From Jiella pelagia (GTDB lineage: Bacteria; Pseudomonadota; Alphaproteobacteria; Rhizobiales; Rhizobiaceae): 64,000 bases of DNA. The notes under the pieces are model-generated. The model was given only the letters and a program-made list of their open reading frames with translations. It was not told where the DNA came from and did not search any database. Both the position numbers and the translations under genes were made by a program. Below are positions 11,618 through 21,217 of this stretch, piece by piece. Position 1 is the first letter of the stretch; every line of letters begins with the position of its first letter. The stretch spans positions 3,018,001 to 3,082,000 of the forward strand of contig NZ_CP114029.1 in NCBI RefSeq assembly GCF_026898155.1. Reading direction: 5' to 3'.

Positions 11618-14111
11618 ATGCTTTCGACCTTCACGACCTATCAGCTCTATACGCGTGATCAGTCCCGGGTGATGGACAGGATCGCCTCCGACCCGGTGAA
11701 TACGCGGCTCGCCGACTACTACCGCGAGAACATCGGCAAGGTGACGTCCGTCGACGAGTTCATGGGCGACTACAAGCTCTATTCCTATGCGATGACGGCC
11801 TATGGTCTGGAAGACCAGATGGATTCCCGGGCGCTGATCAGGAAGGTGCTGGAAAGCGATCTCGAGGATACGTCGAGCTTCGCCAACAAGCTGTCCGACG
11901 AGCGCTATCGCGACTTCGCCAAGGCGTTCGACTTCGCCGTGGCCAGCACCAAGACCGATCCCAAGGCTCAGACCGACGCCCAGCTGCAGGTGATGGTCGA
12001 GAGCTATTCCGAGCATCGGGTCAAGGCCGGCCAGGCGAGCGCGGCCAATGCCAACTACTTCATGGAGAACATCGGCAAGATCCAGACCGTGAACCAGTTT
12101 CTCGCCGACGAGAAGCTGTTCGCGGTCGCGCTCGAAGCCGCCGGCATCGATGCCTCGGTCGCCTCGGAGAGCTTCATCCGCGAGGTTCTGACCGGCACCA
12201 AGGCCGACGAGATGTCGAAGAAGGGCGACGACCGCTATCTGCTGCTGGCTGCGATGCTGCCCTTCGACGAAACCGGCCGGGCGCCGGCGGAGGGCCTGCA
12301 ATCGACCAGCGAAATGAACAGCACGGCCTATCTCTACTACCAGCGCAAGGGGCTGGAGGCCTCGCCCCAGGCTGCCGCGCTGCAGGTGTCGTATTACGAA
12401 GCGAAGATCGGCGATGTCGCGACGGCGGACGACCTCATCGAGAATCCGCGGCTCATCTCCGTCGCCCTGACCGCCGTCGGCCTCAATCCGGAGATCGAAT
12501 CCTCCGCCTTTGTCTGGAACGCCCTGACCAGCGACCTCTCGGATCCCGCCAGCGTCGTCAACAAGATGTCCGAGGCGACGACCACCGACAAGACGCGCAA
12601 GGATCAGTACATTGCGCTTGCCAAGATGTTCCAGTTCCAGAGCGACGGCAGCCTGGCGGATGGCGACAGCGCCCAGACCGCGGCGAACGTCACGGCACTC
12701 ACTGACGACTATCTGGAACGCTATGGCAACGAGGCATCCAGCGACGATCGCCTCAACGCCTCGCTTTATGCGGCGCAGATCAAGAACGTCACCACCGTCA
12801 CCGGCTTCCTCGCCAATGCCACCGTCTACGACTACGCGCTGAAGTCCGTCGGCCTCGATCCTGAGACGGCGAGCAAATCGACGATCATGCGGGTGCTGCG
12901 CAGCGACCCGTCGGATCCGGCGAGCTATGCCGCCAAGCTCGGCGACGACCGCTATCTCCGCCTGGCGGCGTCCTTCAACTTCGGCAGCGACGGCAAGCTC
13001 ACCGACACTCGCCGCGTCCAGACCGAAACCGCCCAGGGAAATACCATCGACCGCTACCTCGACCGCTTCGAGGAAAACGAGGACAAGGCCACCGTCACGA
13101 CCGTGGTCCAGGAATCCCAGGCCTTCAAGTCGGCGATGCGTTCGGCCTCCACGATCGACGAGTTCATCGCCGACAAGACGGCTTTCGACTATGCGATGAA
13201 GGCGATCGGCTTCAATCCCGACACCCAGAACGCCGACGTCATCCGCCGCGTTTTGACAAGCGATCTTTCGGATCCAAAGAGCTTCGTCAACAAGCTGGGC
13301 GTCCCCGCCTACACGGCGCTCGCCTCGGCCTTCCATGTCGACGCCTATGGCAAGATTTCGCTCGCCACGGATGACGACGGCAATGCGGTCATGGTGGATA
13401 CCTATTTCGACAAGGTGCTCGGAAACTCCAACACCGAGGCTCATCGAAGCGGCTCGTGGCATTCTCGACTACAACGTCGCTCTGCCGAAGGTCGCGACGA
13501 TGGACGACTTCCTGGCCGATGGCGACGTCGTGAACTTCGCCCTCAAGGCCTTCGATCTCGATGGCGAGAAGCTGACGACGGCCGACATCAAGGCGATCCT
13601 CACCAGCGACCTGTCGGATGCGGACAGCGTCGCCGGCAAATATGGCGACAAGCGCTACCTGGAATTTGCCGCGTCCTTCAATTTCGCCACCGACGGCACG
13701 ATCGAGCGCGACATGACGCGCGTCCAGTCGGTCTCCGACATGCTGACGACGCAGGATCTCTTCCTTCGCCAGAGGATGGAGGAGGAAGCCGGCGAGGAAA
13801 GCAACGGCGTGCGCCTTGCGCTCTACTTCAAGCGCACGGCTGGCGACATCAGCAATATCTACGAGTTCCTGGCAGACGACAGGTTGCTCGCCTTCATCAA
13901 GACGACCTTCAGCCTGCCGGATGAATTCTCTTCGAGCAACATCGACGTGCAGGCCCGCAATCTCGAGAAGAAGGTCGATCTCGAGCAGCTGAGCGACACG
14001 AAATATGTCGAGCGCATGGTCAACCGGTTTCTCGCCATGTACGACCTCGGCGACAGCGGTTCGAGCCCCAACCCCGCTCTGACGCTCCTGAGCAGCTCAT
14101 CCTATCTCTGA
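11618..14111 (+). CDS. Multi-repeat DUF1217 protein
   Basis: About 830 residues built almost wholly from seven degenerate copies of a DUF1217-type helical unit. Each is roughly 100-120 residues long and has a recurring core: an N-x-x-Y-x-x-x-I-G pattern, T-x-x-x-F-x-A/G-D, then ALxAxGL, followed by SDLSDPxSxxNKxGDxRYxxxAxxF. Copies can be followed at SVDEFMGD, TVNQFLAD, TADDLIEN, TVTGFLAN, TIDEFIAD, TMDDFLAD and NIYEFLAD. No signal peptide or membrane segment. Single-domain DUF1217 proteins occur in flagellar regions of Rhizobiales, but no flagellar genes are visible here. Frame breaks at 13436-13442 (GAGGCTC); one base removed gives NTELIEAARGILDYN. I chose ATG 11618 (MLSTFTTYQLYTRDQ), where homology to the first repeat begins. 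A secreted or structural filament-associated role is only a guess. Confidence 0.85.
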
Positions 14112-14188
14112 TCAAGCCGGTGGCGCCGACGGGTCGATCAGGCCTGGTGCGCCCGGCCACGTCCCACCATTGCCGCATCCCCATGACG

Positions 14189-14225
14189 AAACAGGCGATG
14201 AACCCTCCGGTTCACCGCCTGTTTT
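14189..14225. terminator. Bidirectional intrinsic terminator
   Basis: Near-perfect stem: AAACAGGCG pairs with CGCCTGTTT and TGAACC with GGTTCA, separated by one A/C mismatch, with a CTCC loop and a T-run. It lies between the convergent DUF1217 and PepSY genes and can serve both strands. Confidence 0.85.
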
Positions 14226-14247
14226 GCTTGGAATTGGATCTGTATTG

Positions 14248-14601
14248 TCAGCGAACCCGGATGACGGCGCCGCTGTCTCGATCGATGTCGACGCGGATCC
14301 TGTGGCCGCGGCGGTCCGTCCCGGCGACCCGGTAGCTGTTGCGCGTCCGGGTGACAGCGCCGACGTCGCGCATTCCCTGGCGCCGGGCGATCCGGACCGC
14401 CTCGCGCTCCGAGACGCCTTCGCGGACGTGGCGGCGGTCGTCACGATGACGCTCGTCACGATCCCGGCGGCCCCGCACGTCTTCCTGCGGAACGACCCGG
14501 ATGCCGTCCCGGCCGATCTGGATCGACTGCGACATGGCGGGCGTCGCCATCGCCAGAACGGCCGCGGCGAGGACGCCGCGGGTCCAATATGATCTGCGCA
14601 T
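14248..14601 (-). CDS. Small exported PepSY-domain protein
   Basis: 117 residues. A Sec signal peptide (MRRSYWTRGVLAAAVLAMA, cleavage near AMS-QS) precedes a highly basic, Arg/Asp-rich linker and a C-terminal PepSY-like domain from about residue 65 (SEREAVRIARRQGMRDVGAV, then YRVAGTDRRGHRIRVDID). PepSY modules are thought to bind or inhibit peptidases or sense the envelope state; the role here is unknown. The start at 14601 is chosen for its strong upstream GGAGGAGAC Shine-Dalgarno and clean signal peptide; an in-frame upstream ATG at 14640 would add 13 charged residues. Monocistronic and convergent with the DUF1217 gene across a shared terminator. Confidence 0.8.
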   Translation of the reverse strand: MRRSYWTRGVLAAAVLAMATPAMSQSIQIGRDGIRVVPQEDVRGRRDRDERHRDDRRHVREGVSEREAVRIARRQGMRDVGAVTRTRNSYRVAGTDRRGHRIRVDIDRDSGAVIRVR

Positions 14602-14749
14602 GATCAGTCTCCTCCGCCGACAGTTTTGCCGGCTTCTCATTGTGCGGAAAGTGGAGGATAAACTGCTGATATTAAAAATGGTTCCGCTGCGAAACGTCGC
14701 AAGGAACCGCTCCGCGAGACGCGCGGAACGGCTCTGCAGGCGGATCGGG

Positions 14750-14768
14750 CCTGCCGCGACGCGGCAGG
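14750..14768 (-). terminator. Hairpin downstream of phbB
   Basis: Perfect 8-bp inverted repeat CCTGCCGC / GCGGCAGG with a 3-nt loop, 49 nt beyond the phbB stop on the minus strand. No clear T-run, so it may be only a stabilising 3' hairpin. Confidence 0.45.
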
Positions 14769-14816
14769 TTCGTGCCTCAACGGCGGCAACCTTGCCGGCA
14801 CTCCTGACGGCTGAAG

Positions 14817-15543
14817 TCAGGCCAGATATTGCCCGCCATTCGCAGACAACGTCGAGCCGGTGATGAAGCCGGCCTCGTCCGAGACGAGGAAGACGACGCA
14901 GCGGGCGATCTCCTCAGGCTCGCCCAGCCGGCCCACGGGAATGTTCGCGACGATCTGCTTTTCCATCACCTCGGGCGGAATTGTCGCCATCATGTCGGTG
15001 TTGATGTAGCCGGGGCAGACGGCGTTGACGGTGACATTCTTGCGCGCACCCTCCTGGGCCAGCGCCTTGGTGAAGCCGATGTCGCCGGCCTTGGCGGCGG
15101 AATAGTTCACCTGGCCCATCTGGCCCTTCTGGCCGTTGATCGACGAAATGTTGACGATCCGGCCGAAGCCGCGGGCGCGCATGCCCTCCCAGACCGGCCG
15201 CGTCATGTTGAACAGGCCGTTGAGATTGGTGTTGATGACCGCCTGCCAGTGCTCCGGCGTCATCTTGTGGAACATGGCGTCCCGGGTGATGCCGGCATTG
15301 TTGACGAGGATGTCGACGGGTCCGAGGCTCAGCCTCGACCTTGGCGATGCCTTCGACGCAGGCGTCGTAGGACGCGACGTCCCACTTGTAGACCGAGATG
15401 CCGGTCTCATCGCGGAAGGCGTTCGCCCTCTCGTCATTGCCGGCATAGGTGGCGGCGACGTTGTAGCCTTGCGCCTTGAGCGCCTTCGAGATCGCCGCGC
15501 CGATGCCGCGCGAGCCACCCGTCACGATTGCAGTTCGAGCCAT
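14817..15543 (-). CDS. phbB: Acetoacetyl-CoA reductase
   Basis: NADPH-dependent SDR that reduces acetoacetyl-CoA to (R)-3-hydroxybutyryl-CoA, second step of PHB synthesis. 241 residues after correction, the canonical PhbB length. Shows TGGSRGIGAAISKAL at the N-terminus, LVNNAGITRD near residue 87, catalytic SSINGQKGQMGQVNYSAAKAG near 138-158 (Ser, Tyr, Lys) and the C-terminal SGSTLSANGGQY-type ending (ITGSTLSANGGQYLA). The NGQKGQMGQ stretch is characteristic of PhbB rather than FabG. The frame is lost at 15324-15330 (plus-strand GAGGCTC); restoring GAGCTC gives VEAELGPVDILVNNAG. Lies downstream of phbA and the patatin gene on the same strand. Confidence 0.93.
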
Positions 15544-15634
15544 ATGTTCCTCCCGTTCGATAGATCCGCCGGGCCATTGAACCGTGCCGGCGGTAACTTT
15601 CGATCAAGAGATTAGAGGCGGGGGCGATCCGTGG

Positions 15635-16522
15635 CTAGGCCGGATCAACCGGAGCCTGCGAGGAATTGCCCTCTACGAGGTGTGCGGCGGCGCCATAGGC
15701 CCGAAGAAACGTCTCGCCGTCCGCCACACCGGCATCCCAGGTGGCAACGATCTTGCCGCGATCGGTGAAGTCGATCTTGTCGGCGGGCACGGCCTCCGAC
15801 GGTTCGACATAGACGCGGTCTTTATGTTCCGGCAGGTTGCGGAACTTGCGGGTGAGGAGAACGAGGGTGCGGCCGCGATTGTCCGACGGCATCGGCGCCT
15901 TCGACGTCATGCCGCCGTCGATCACCTTCCGGCCGTTCCAGCCCTGCAGATTGAAGACCGGGGGAATGACGGCGGCGTTGCAGATCAGGTCGACCAGCTT
16001 GCCGTCGCGGGCCGCCTGCCTCGCATCGACCAGTTCCTGATCGGCGCCGAGCCTTCCAGGAAAAATCACGTGGGGCGTCGAGCGGATGGCGAGATCGGCC
16101 ATGTAGGCCGCCATCATCGGAAAGGTGGTGAGCTTGGCGAAGTGGCTGTGCGGCGGGTGGGCGAGGAGCACCTCGAAGACGGGCCCGTCGCAGATCGCCG
16201 CGATCGCTTCCTTGTCGAGGGTGTCGCGCACGACCTCGCGGTACATCTGCTGATGCGGCGTCAGGCCGTTCTCGTCGAATTCGTCCCAGTCGATCGAGAC
16301 GTTGACGTCGCGACGGTCGAAGGCCGCACCCATCACCTCCAGCAGCTTCTCGTCCCGGTCGCCGATGAAGCAGGCGGCCGAGAGCGCGCCACCGGAAACG
16401 CCGGAGACGCGCTGAGGCTTCAGATCGAGCGGCCGGCGAACCGTATCGAGAAAGCCGCCATGCCAGAAGCAGCGGGTGCCGCCGCCGGAAAAGACCAGTT
16501 GTTCGAAGGGGGCGTCGGCCAA
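15635..16522 (-). CDS. Patatin-like phospholipase within the PHB operon
   Basis: 295-residue patatin-family serine lipid acyl hydrolase. Oxyanion motif FSGGGTRCFWHGGF at residues 11-24, nucleophile elbow GVSGG at 41-45 (Ser43) and dyad aspartate in IDGGMTSKAP near 225 are all present, so it should be active. No signal peptide; intracellular. I selected a TTG start at 16522 because AAGGAG sits at the right distance; a longer reading frame from 16627 would overlap the end of phbA and lacks family similarity. It lies between phbA and phbB in the same direction (46 nt and 91 nt gaps), suggesting cotranscription and a link to PHB granules, for example as a depolymerase or esterase. That function is inferred from location only. 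Confidence 0.82.
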   Translation of the reverse strand: MADAPFEQLVFSGGGTRCFWHGGFLDTVRRPLDLKPQRVSGVSGGALSAACFIGDRDEKLLEVMGAAFDRRDVNVSIDWDEFDENGLTPHQQMYREVVRDTLDKEAIAAICDGPVFEVLLAHPPHSHFAKLTTFPMMAAYMADLAIRSTPHVIFPGRLGADQELVDARQAARDGKLVDLICNAAVIPPVFNLQGWNGRKVIDGGMTSKAPMPSDNRGRTLVLLTRKFRNLPEHKDRVYVEPSEAVPADKIDFTDRGKIVATWDAGVADGETFLRAYGAAAHLVEGNSSQAPVDPA

Positions 16523-16568
16523 GGCGGGCGCTCCTTTCCGGCTTCCTTGCGAGAGGCGTCGGCTCGGA

Positions 16569-17754
16569 TCACATCCGCTCGAAGCACATGGCGACACCCA
16601 TGCCGCCGCCGATGCACAGCGTTGCAAGGCCCTTCTTGGCGTCGCGGCGGATCATCTCGTGGATCAGCGTGTTGAGGATGCGGTTGCCCGAGGCGCCGAT
16701 CGGGTGGCCGATGGCGATTGCCCCGCCATTGACGTTGACGATGTCCGGGTTCCAGCCAAGGTCCTTGTTGACCGCGCAGGCCTGGGCCGCGAAGGCCTCG
16801 TTGGCCTCGACGAGGTCGAGATCGTCGACCGACCAGCCGGCCTTTTCCAGCGCCTTCTTCGAGGCCGGGATCGGCCCGGTGCCCATGATCGCCGGATCGA
16901 CGCCGGCCGTCGCCCAGGAGACGATGCGCACCAGCGGCGTCAGCCCGCGCCTTTCGGCTTCAGCTTCGCTCATCAGCACGGTGACGGCGGCGCCGTCATT
17001 GATGCCGGAGGCGTTGGCGGCAGTCACCGAGCCTTCCTTGTCGAAGGCCGGGCGCAGCTTGGCGATGCCCTCCATGGTGACGCCGTGCTTGATGTATTCG
17101 TCCTTGTCGACGACCGTGTCACCCTTGCGGCCCTTGATCGTGAAGGGGACGATCTCGTCCTGGAAGCGGCCGGCCTTCTGGGCGGCCTCAGCCTTGTTCT
17201 GGCTCTTGACGGCGAACTCGTCCTGCATCTCGCGGGTGAGCTGCCACTGCCGCGCGACGTTCTCGGCGGTGTTGCCCATGTGATAGCCGTTGAAGGCGTC
17301 GATCAGGCCGTCCTTCAGCATGGTGTCGACCATCTTCAGGTCGCCCATCTTCTGGCCGGCCCTCAGATAGGCGGCGTGCGGGGCCATGGACATGGATTCC
17401 TGGCCGCCGGCGACGATCACCTTGGCGTCTCCCATGGCGATCTGCTGCATGCCGATTGCGACGGTGCGAAGGCCCGAGCCGCAGAGCTGGTTGAGGCCCC
17501 ACGCGGTGGTCTCCTTCGGGCAGCCGGCGGCCATCGCCGCCTGGCGCGCCGGGTTCTGGCCTTCGCCGGCGGTGAGGATCTGGCCCATGATGACCTCGTC
17601 CACGTCGCTCGCCTCGATCTTTGCCCGCGACAAGGCTTCCTTGATCGCGGCAGCGCCGAGGCTCATGGGCCGGAACCTGCGCGAAAGCGCCGTTGAACGA
17701 GCCGACCGGCGTACGCGCTGCGCCGACGATCACCACGGATTGCGTATTGCTCAT
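16569..17754 (-). CDS. phbA: Acetyl-CoA C-acetyltransferase (beta-ketothiolase)
   Basis: Condenses two acetyl-CoA to acetoacetyl-CoA, first step of PHB synthesis. 394 residues after correction, as expected. The nucleophile Cys91 lies in [11 protein letters not shown], the His in [11 protein letters not shown] near 350 and the acid/base Cys in [13 protein letters not shown] near 380. The frame is lost at 17658-17664 (plus-strand GAGGCTC); with GAGCTC restored the N-terminus reads [18 protein letters not shown] through [15 protein letters not shown]. The start has GGAGGGACTGAA ahead of it. First gene of phbA-patatin-phbB, divergent from phaR. Confidence 0.94.
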
Positions 17755-18147
17755 TTTCAGTCCCTCCGCCTTGGCGCGAATTGGGCGTCCGCGTCTTTGC
17801 CGTTCAGATAGTGCTGCGACAGCATGGCAAAAGGGGCGGCCGTGGTCAAAGCAGCGGGCTCGCGACCAAGTTGTCGCGGTGAAGCGCGGCGATCGGGCCG
17901 GCCTGCCAGGACGTGGCGGGCCCGGTCGCGCGATCACGATCGACCCAAGCCAAAGCCCGTTGGCCGTCGACCCATTCCGGCTCCCGCCGAGAGGTGGCTT
18001 CCTCGTTTCGCTTTTGCGAAACGGCGAGGAAAGCAATGGAACCATTTGGATTATACGGCGACTTGTGCCTATCATTTATGCGGCGCACATGAGCGTCCGC
18101 ACAAAAGCGCGGCGTTTCAAGACTCGGCGGGTTCGAAGGAGTTGCCA
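17755..18147. promoter_or_regulatory. phbA-phaR divergent regulatory region
   Basis: About 390 nt without a supported gene. It holds a strong hairpin at roughly 17999-18032 (TTCCTCG-TTTCGC, loop TTTT, GCGAAA-bulge-CGAGGAA) in the phaR leader or operator region. PhaR homologues repress PHB genes by binding upstream DNA, so this region is the natural operator candidate; no defined PhaR box was recognised. Confidence 0.5.
18046..18075 (+). promoter_or_regulatory. Candidate sigma-70 promoter for phaR
   Basis: TTGGAT (18046-18051), 18-nt spacer, TATCAT (18070-18075), 72 nt upstream of the phaR ATG. Seen by eye only. Confidence 0.4.
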
Positions 18148-18765
18148 ATGGCCAGAAACGACGAAGTGACGGTCATCAAGAAATACGCCAACCGGCGGCT
18201 CTACAACACCGGAACCAGCACCTACGTGACCCTTGAGAACCTGGCCGTCATGGTCAAGAACAACGAGGAGTTCGTCGTCCAGGACGCCAAGTCCGGCGAG
18301 GACATCACCCGCTCGGTGCTCACCCAGATCATCTTCGAGCAGGAGAACAAGGGCGGCCAGAACCTGATGCCGATCGCCTTCCTGCGGCAGCTGATCCGCT
18401 TTTACGGCGATCAGATGCAGGCGGTCATCCCCGGCTATCTCGAACATTCCATGTCGGCCTTCGCCAAGGAGCAGGAAGCCTTCCGCGACAAGGTGACGGG
18501 GGCGATCACCCAGACGCCGATCAAGATCATGGAAGCGCAGGTGCGGCGCAACACCGAGATGTTCCGCCGTGCCATGATGATGTTCAATCCCTTCGTGGCC
18601 GGAGCGATGGGCGACGCCGAGCCGGGAGCCGAGGCCGCTGATTCGCGCGCAAACGGCACCAGCGGCCAGAATCGCGACGAAGACCTCAAGGCGATGCGCG
18701 AGCAGCTCCAGCGCATGCAGGAACGGCTCGAGGCGCTGGACGAGAAGAAAGGCGCCGGGGGCTGA
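18148..18765 (+). CDS. phaR: PHB synthesis repressor PhaR
   Basis: 205-residue regulator that binds PHB granules and DNA, controlling phasin and PHB genes. The N-terminal PHB accumulation DNA-binding domain is evident (VIKKYANRRLYNTGTSTYVT at residues 8-27, then DAKSGEDITRSVLTQIIFEQ), followed by the second PHB_acc domain (PIAFLRQLIRFYGDQM). A low-complexity linker leads to a C-terminal coiled coil (EDLKAMREQLQRMQERLEAL). The ATG at 18148 is placed where family similarity starts. Divergent from phbA, the normal rhizobial arrangement. Confidence 0.93.
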   Translation: MARNDEVTVIKKYANRRLYNTGTSTYVTLENLAVMVKNNEEFVVQDAKSGEDITRSVLTQIIFEQENKGGQNLMPIAFLRQLIRFYGDQMQAVIPGYLEHSMSAFAKEQEAFRDKVTGAITQTPIKIMEAQVRRNTEMFRRAMMMFNPFVAGAMGDAEPGAEAADSRANGTSGQNRDEDLKAMREQLQRMQERLEALDEKKGAGG

Positions 18766-18781
18766 CGGCGCGGGGGCGGCA

Positions 18782-18800
18782 CGCGGCCGAGGAGGCCGCG
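18782..18800. terminator. GC hairpin between phaR and nudC
   Basis: Perfect 7-bp stem CGCGGCC / GGCCGCG with a 5-nt loop between convergent genes. No T-run. Confidence 0.45.
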
Positions 18801-18819
18801 CCCTCCCGAGTTGCCTCCT

Positions 18820-19771
18820 TCAGGCTGTCTCGTCCGCGAACGCCTTGATCAGATGATGGGCGATGGCCACGGGCTTGGGCAGCATCAGCCCCTCCACATG
18901 CCCGCCCACCAGCATCGCCCGGACCTCGTCGCGGGAAAACCAGCGGCACGCCTCGAGGCTCGATCGTGTCGAAGGCGATCTCCCGGCTCGTCGCCAGCGC
19001 CATGCAGCCGATCATCAGATTGCCGGGAAACGGCCAGGGCTGCGAGGCGACGACCGTGACCGGACCGACGGCTATGCCCGCCTCTTCCATCGTCTCGCGG
19101 CGCACAGCATCCTCCAGCGTCTCGCCCGGCTCGACGAAGCCGGCGAGGCAGGACCAGAGATTCTCCGGAAACCTTGGCTGACGCCCGAGCACGCAGCGGC
19201 CCTCGCCGTCATGGACGAGCATGATCGTCACCGGATCGGTGCGCGGGAAGACGACGTTGTCGCAGTTGGTGCATTCGCGCCGGTAGCCTGCGGCGGCCGA
19301 GCGCGTCGGCTGGCCGCAGACGCCGCAGAACTTCGTCTTGGCGTGCCATCCGATCAGATGGGCCGCCTGGGCGAGGCGCCCTTCCGTGTCGGGATCGAAC
19401 CGCCCTTCGGTCGCGATGCCGCGCAGATCCATGGCGGCGATCCTCGGGCCGAACTCGTCGCCATCTGCGGAGACGATCGAGGCGAGCGCCGGTTGGTCGG
19501 CTGCGTCGAAACCGAGCAGGATCGCCTCGCCGAGGTCGGCGCCGAGAGCCTCGGCTTCGGCCAGGGTGAAGCCTGCGGCGAGATGCGCGCCGTCGGTCTT
19601 CACCAGCCACTTCCCGCCGGCCGAAAGATAAACGCTGGCCTCGCCATGGGCGAGGGCGGCCGTAAGGCTCTCGTCGGTTCTCAGCTCTCCGTCTCGCCGC
19701 AGCGTGTTGCGGGAAAAGCCGGTGCGGGCGCTGACTTCCGACAGGGCGTTCGGCCCCTCGATCTCGCTCAT
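18820..19771 (-). CDS. nudC: NAD(+) diphosphatase / NAD-capped RNA decapping Nudix hydrolase
   Basis: NudC-type hydrolase that splits NAD(H) into NMN and AMP and can decap NAD-RNA. About 316 residues after correction. An N-terminal NUDIX-like domain precedes a zinc ribbon (FCGVCG and CTNC cysteine pairs near residues 176-195) and the Nudix box beginning GFVEPGETLEDAV with REXXEEAG. The SQPWPFPGNLMIGC stretch after the box is diagnostic of NudC. The frame is lost at 18955-18961 (plus-strand GAGGCTC); corrected reading gives FDTIELEACRWFSRDEV and a normal C-terminus (KPVAIAHHLIKAFADE). Start chosen at 19771 (MSEIEGPN); upstream in-frame codons lack similarity. Confidence 0.9.
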
Positions 19772-19966
19772 CGGTGATCTCCTGGGTGGAGCGACTTCGA
19801 CATTTCGTACCCGTTCGCAAAGGTTGTCCGAGGCAATCCCGAACGAAAAAGGTTCCGCTTGCATCGTCAGCGGGCGGGGCGCTGCCATTCCGCATCGGGT
19901 CTTCGTCCTGCGGCATCGACTGCCGGCACCATACGCCGCCCGGCAAATCGCCGCGTCGTGACGCTG

Positions 19967-20410
19967 CTATCGATCCGGAAGCACCGCCTTTGCAAGCCCC
20001 TCGCGCAGCCTTGCCAGCGTTTCCTCTTCATAGGCCTCGGTCTTGCCGAAGCCCCAGACCGGCCCTGGCCAGCCGGGATCGCCGTTCCGCCTTGCGATGA
20101 CGTGGACATGCAGCATCGGCACCATGTTGCCGAGCGAGCCGACATTGATCTTGTCGGCGCCGGTGAAGCCTTTCAGCGCCTTGGCGACCATGCAGGTCTC
20201 GAAGATCAGCGTCGTCTGGTCGAGCGGCGTGAGGTCGTGCAACTCGCTGATGTCGTTCCTCCGTGGAACGAGAATCAGCCACGGCCAGCGGCGATCCTTC
20301 ATCAGCAGGAGAGAGCACAAGCCGAGCGTGCCGATCTCGGCCGTATCCGCCGCAAGCCGCGGGTCGAGTTGAAACTGGTGCATGGCCTCGCTTGCCTCCC
20401 GAAGGTCCAT
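19967..20410 (-). CDS. HIT-domain hydrolase
   Basis: 147-residue HIT-superfamily protein of the bacterial HIT/HINT group, likely acting on nucleotidyl adducts. The family signature is MLHVHVIARR near residue 95 followed by WPGPVWG; compared with the classical H-x-H-x-H pattern the first two histidines are clear. Upstream are LCSLLLMKDRRWPWLILVPR and NVGSLGN. The ATG at 20410 (MDLREASEAM) is chosen because further upstream in-frame sequence would run into the SRP RNA promoter. Divergent from ffs. Confidence 0.88.
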   Translation of the reverse strand: MDLREASEAMHQFQLDPRLAADTAEIGTLGLCSLLLMKDRRWPWLILVPRRNDISELHDLTPLDQTTLIFETCMVAKALKGFTGADKINVGSLGNMVPMLHVHVIARRNGDPGWPGPVWGFGKTEAYEEETLARLREGLAKAVLPDR

Positions 20411-20423
20411 TCCGATACCCCGC

Positions 20424-20452
20424 TTGCATTTAGGAGGCTTTTCGCCGATATG
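20424..20452 (+). promoter_or_regulatory. Candidate promoter of the SRP RNA gene
   Basis: TTGCAT (20424-20429), 17-nt spacer and GATATG (20447-20452), placing initiation about where the mature 5' end of the SRP RNA is expected (near 20460). Confidence 0.6.
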
Positions 20453-20459
20453 GAGCCTC

Positions 20460-20557
20460 GGGAGGTTGGTGGTGGACGAGCCACTCGCCAACTGGGTCAG
20501 GTCCGGAAGGAAGCAGCCCTAACGAGCTATGGCACGGGTCGCCGTGCCAGCCTCCCA
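20460..20557 (+). ncRNA. ffs: Signal recognition particle RNA (small bacterial type)
   Basis: The universally conserved SRP RNA apical core, including GGTCAGGTCCGGAAGGAAGC at 20495-20514, is present. The 5' GGGAGG pairs with the 3' CCTCCC (20551-20556), giving the single long hairpin of about 98 nt. A T-run at 20561-20564 follows and probably ends transcription. Ends are estimated from the terminal helix. It scaffolds Ffh for co-translational membrane targeting. Confidence 0.93.
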
Positions 20558-21217
20558 CCCTTTTCCCGCGCGGCCTTTGTGCGACGTCTCTGGCGTTGCC
20601 TCGCTGCGTCGGAGCGGTCGCTCCACGTTCAAGCCGGGATCTCCCACCGGATGGTCTGAGGCGGAGATGGCTTTCATGGCGCCGGCCCGCACGAACCGGC
20701 ATCGCGCCGCGGCCTGTGCCGGCGACCGATCTCCTCCCCCACGCTGCCGGATCCCCCATCGTCGCAGCCGATATATGTAGCCAAGCCACTTTTCGCGGCC
20801 TTCGAAGTCTTGTCTCGCGCGGCCGCAGCTGCCAGCGATTTGCATGGCCTCCGGAAGCCTGGTGAAGCGCCGAACCGCCCGCCGATCCTCGACTGGAAGG
20901 CACGGGCCATCGCCGCCTCCGCGGCTGGCATTTCCGGATATCTGCCCCAGGTGATCACTCCGAGACGGCGGATGCACCATCCGGCCGGCGCTTCGCGGAT
21001 GCGAAGGCGTGTCGACGTCGGCGCAATGTTGGCGTAAGGATGGCGCTGCAGGAGAGGCCGCTCATGCCGTGCGACGCACCGTCCGCGGCGATCGGCGATT
21101 GCGAGGCCGCGTTGACGGCCATGACAGTGCGGGGCCGGACGGGTCGCGTTCAGCCTGGAAATGGCCGACGAGGGTTGTGAACCCTTCAACAGCTGGCACG
21201 AAGAAGCGGATCACACG
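20558..21217. other. Long gap without a recognised gene
   Basis: About 660 nt. Open frames exist on both strands (the longest on the minus strand, 20674-21189) but their translations are low-complexity, arginine-rich and match nothing I recognise. In many alphaproteobacteria dnaX lies near ffs; it is absent here. The region may contain promoter elements for the small exported protein downstream or decayed coding sequence. Confidence 0.4.

Noticed and set aside
11528..13462. A 644-residue open frame antisense to the DUF1217 gene
   Set aside because: It is a shadow frame produced by GC-rich codon bias; the translation is repetitive because the real gene is.
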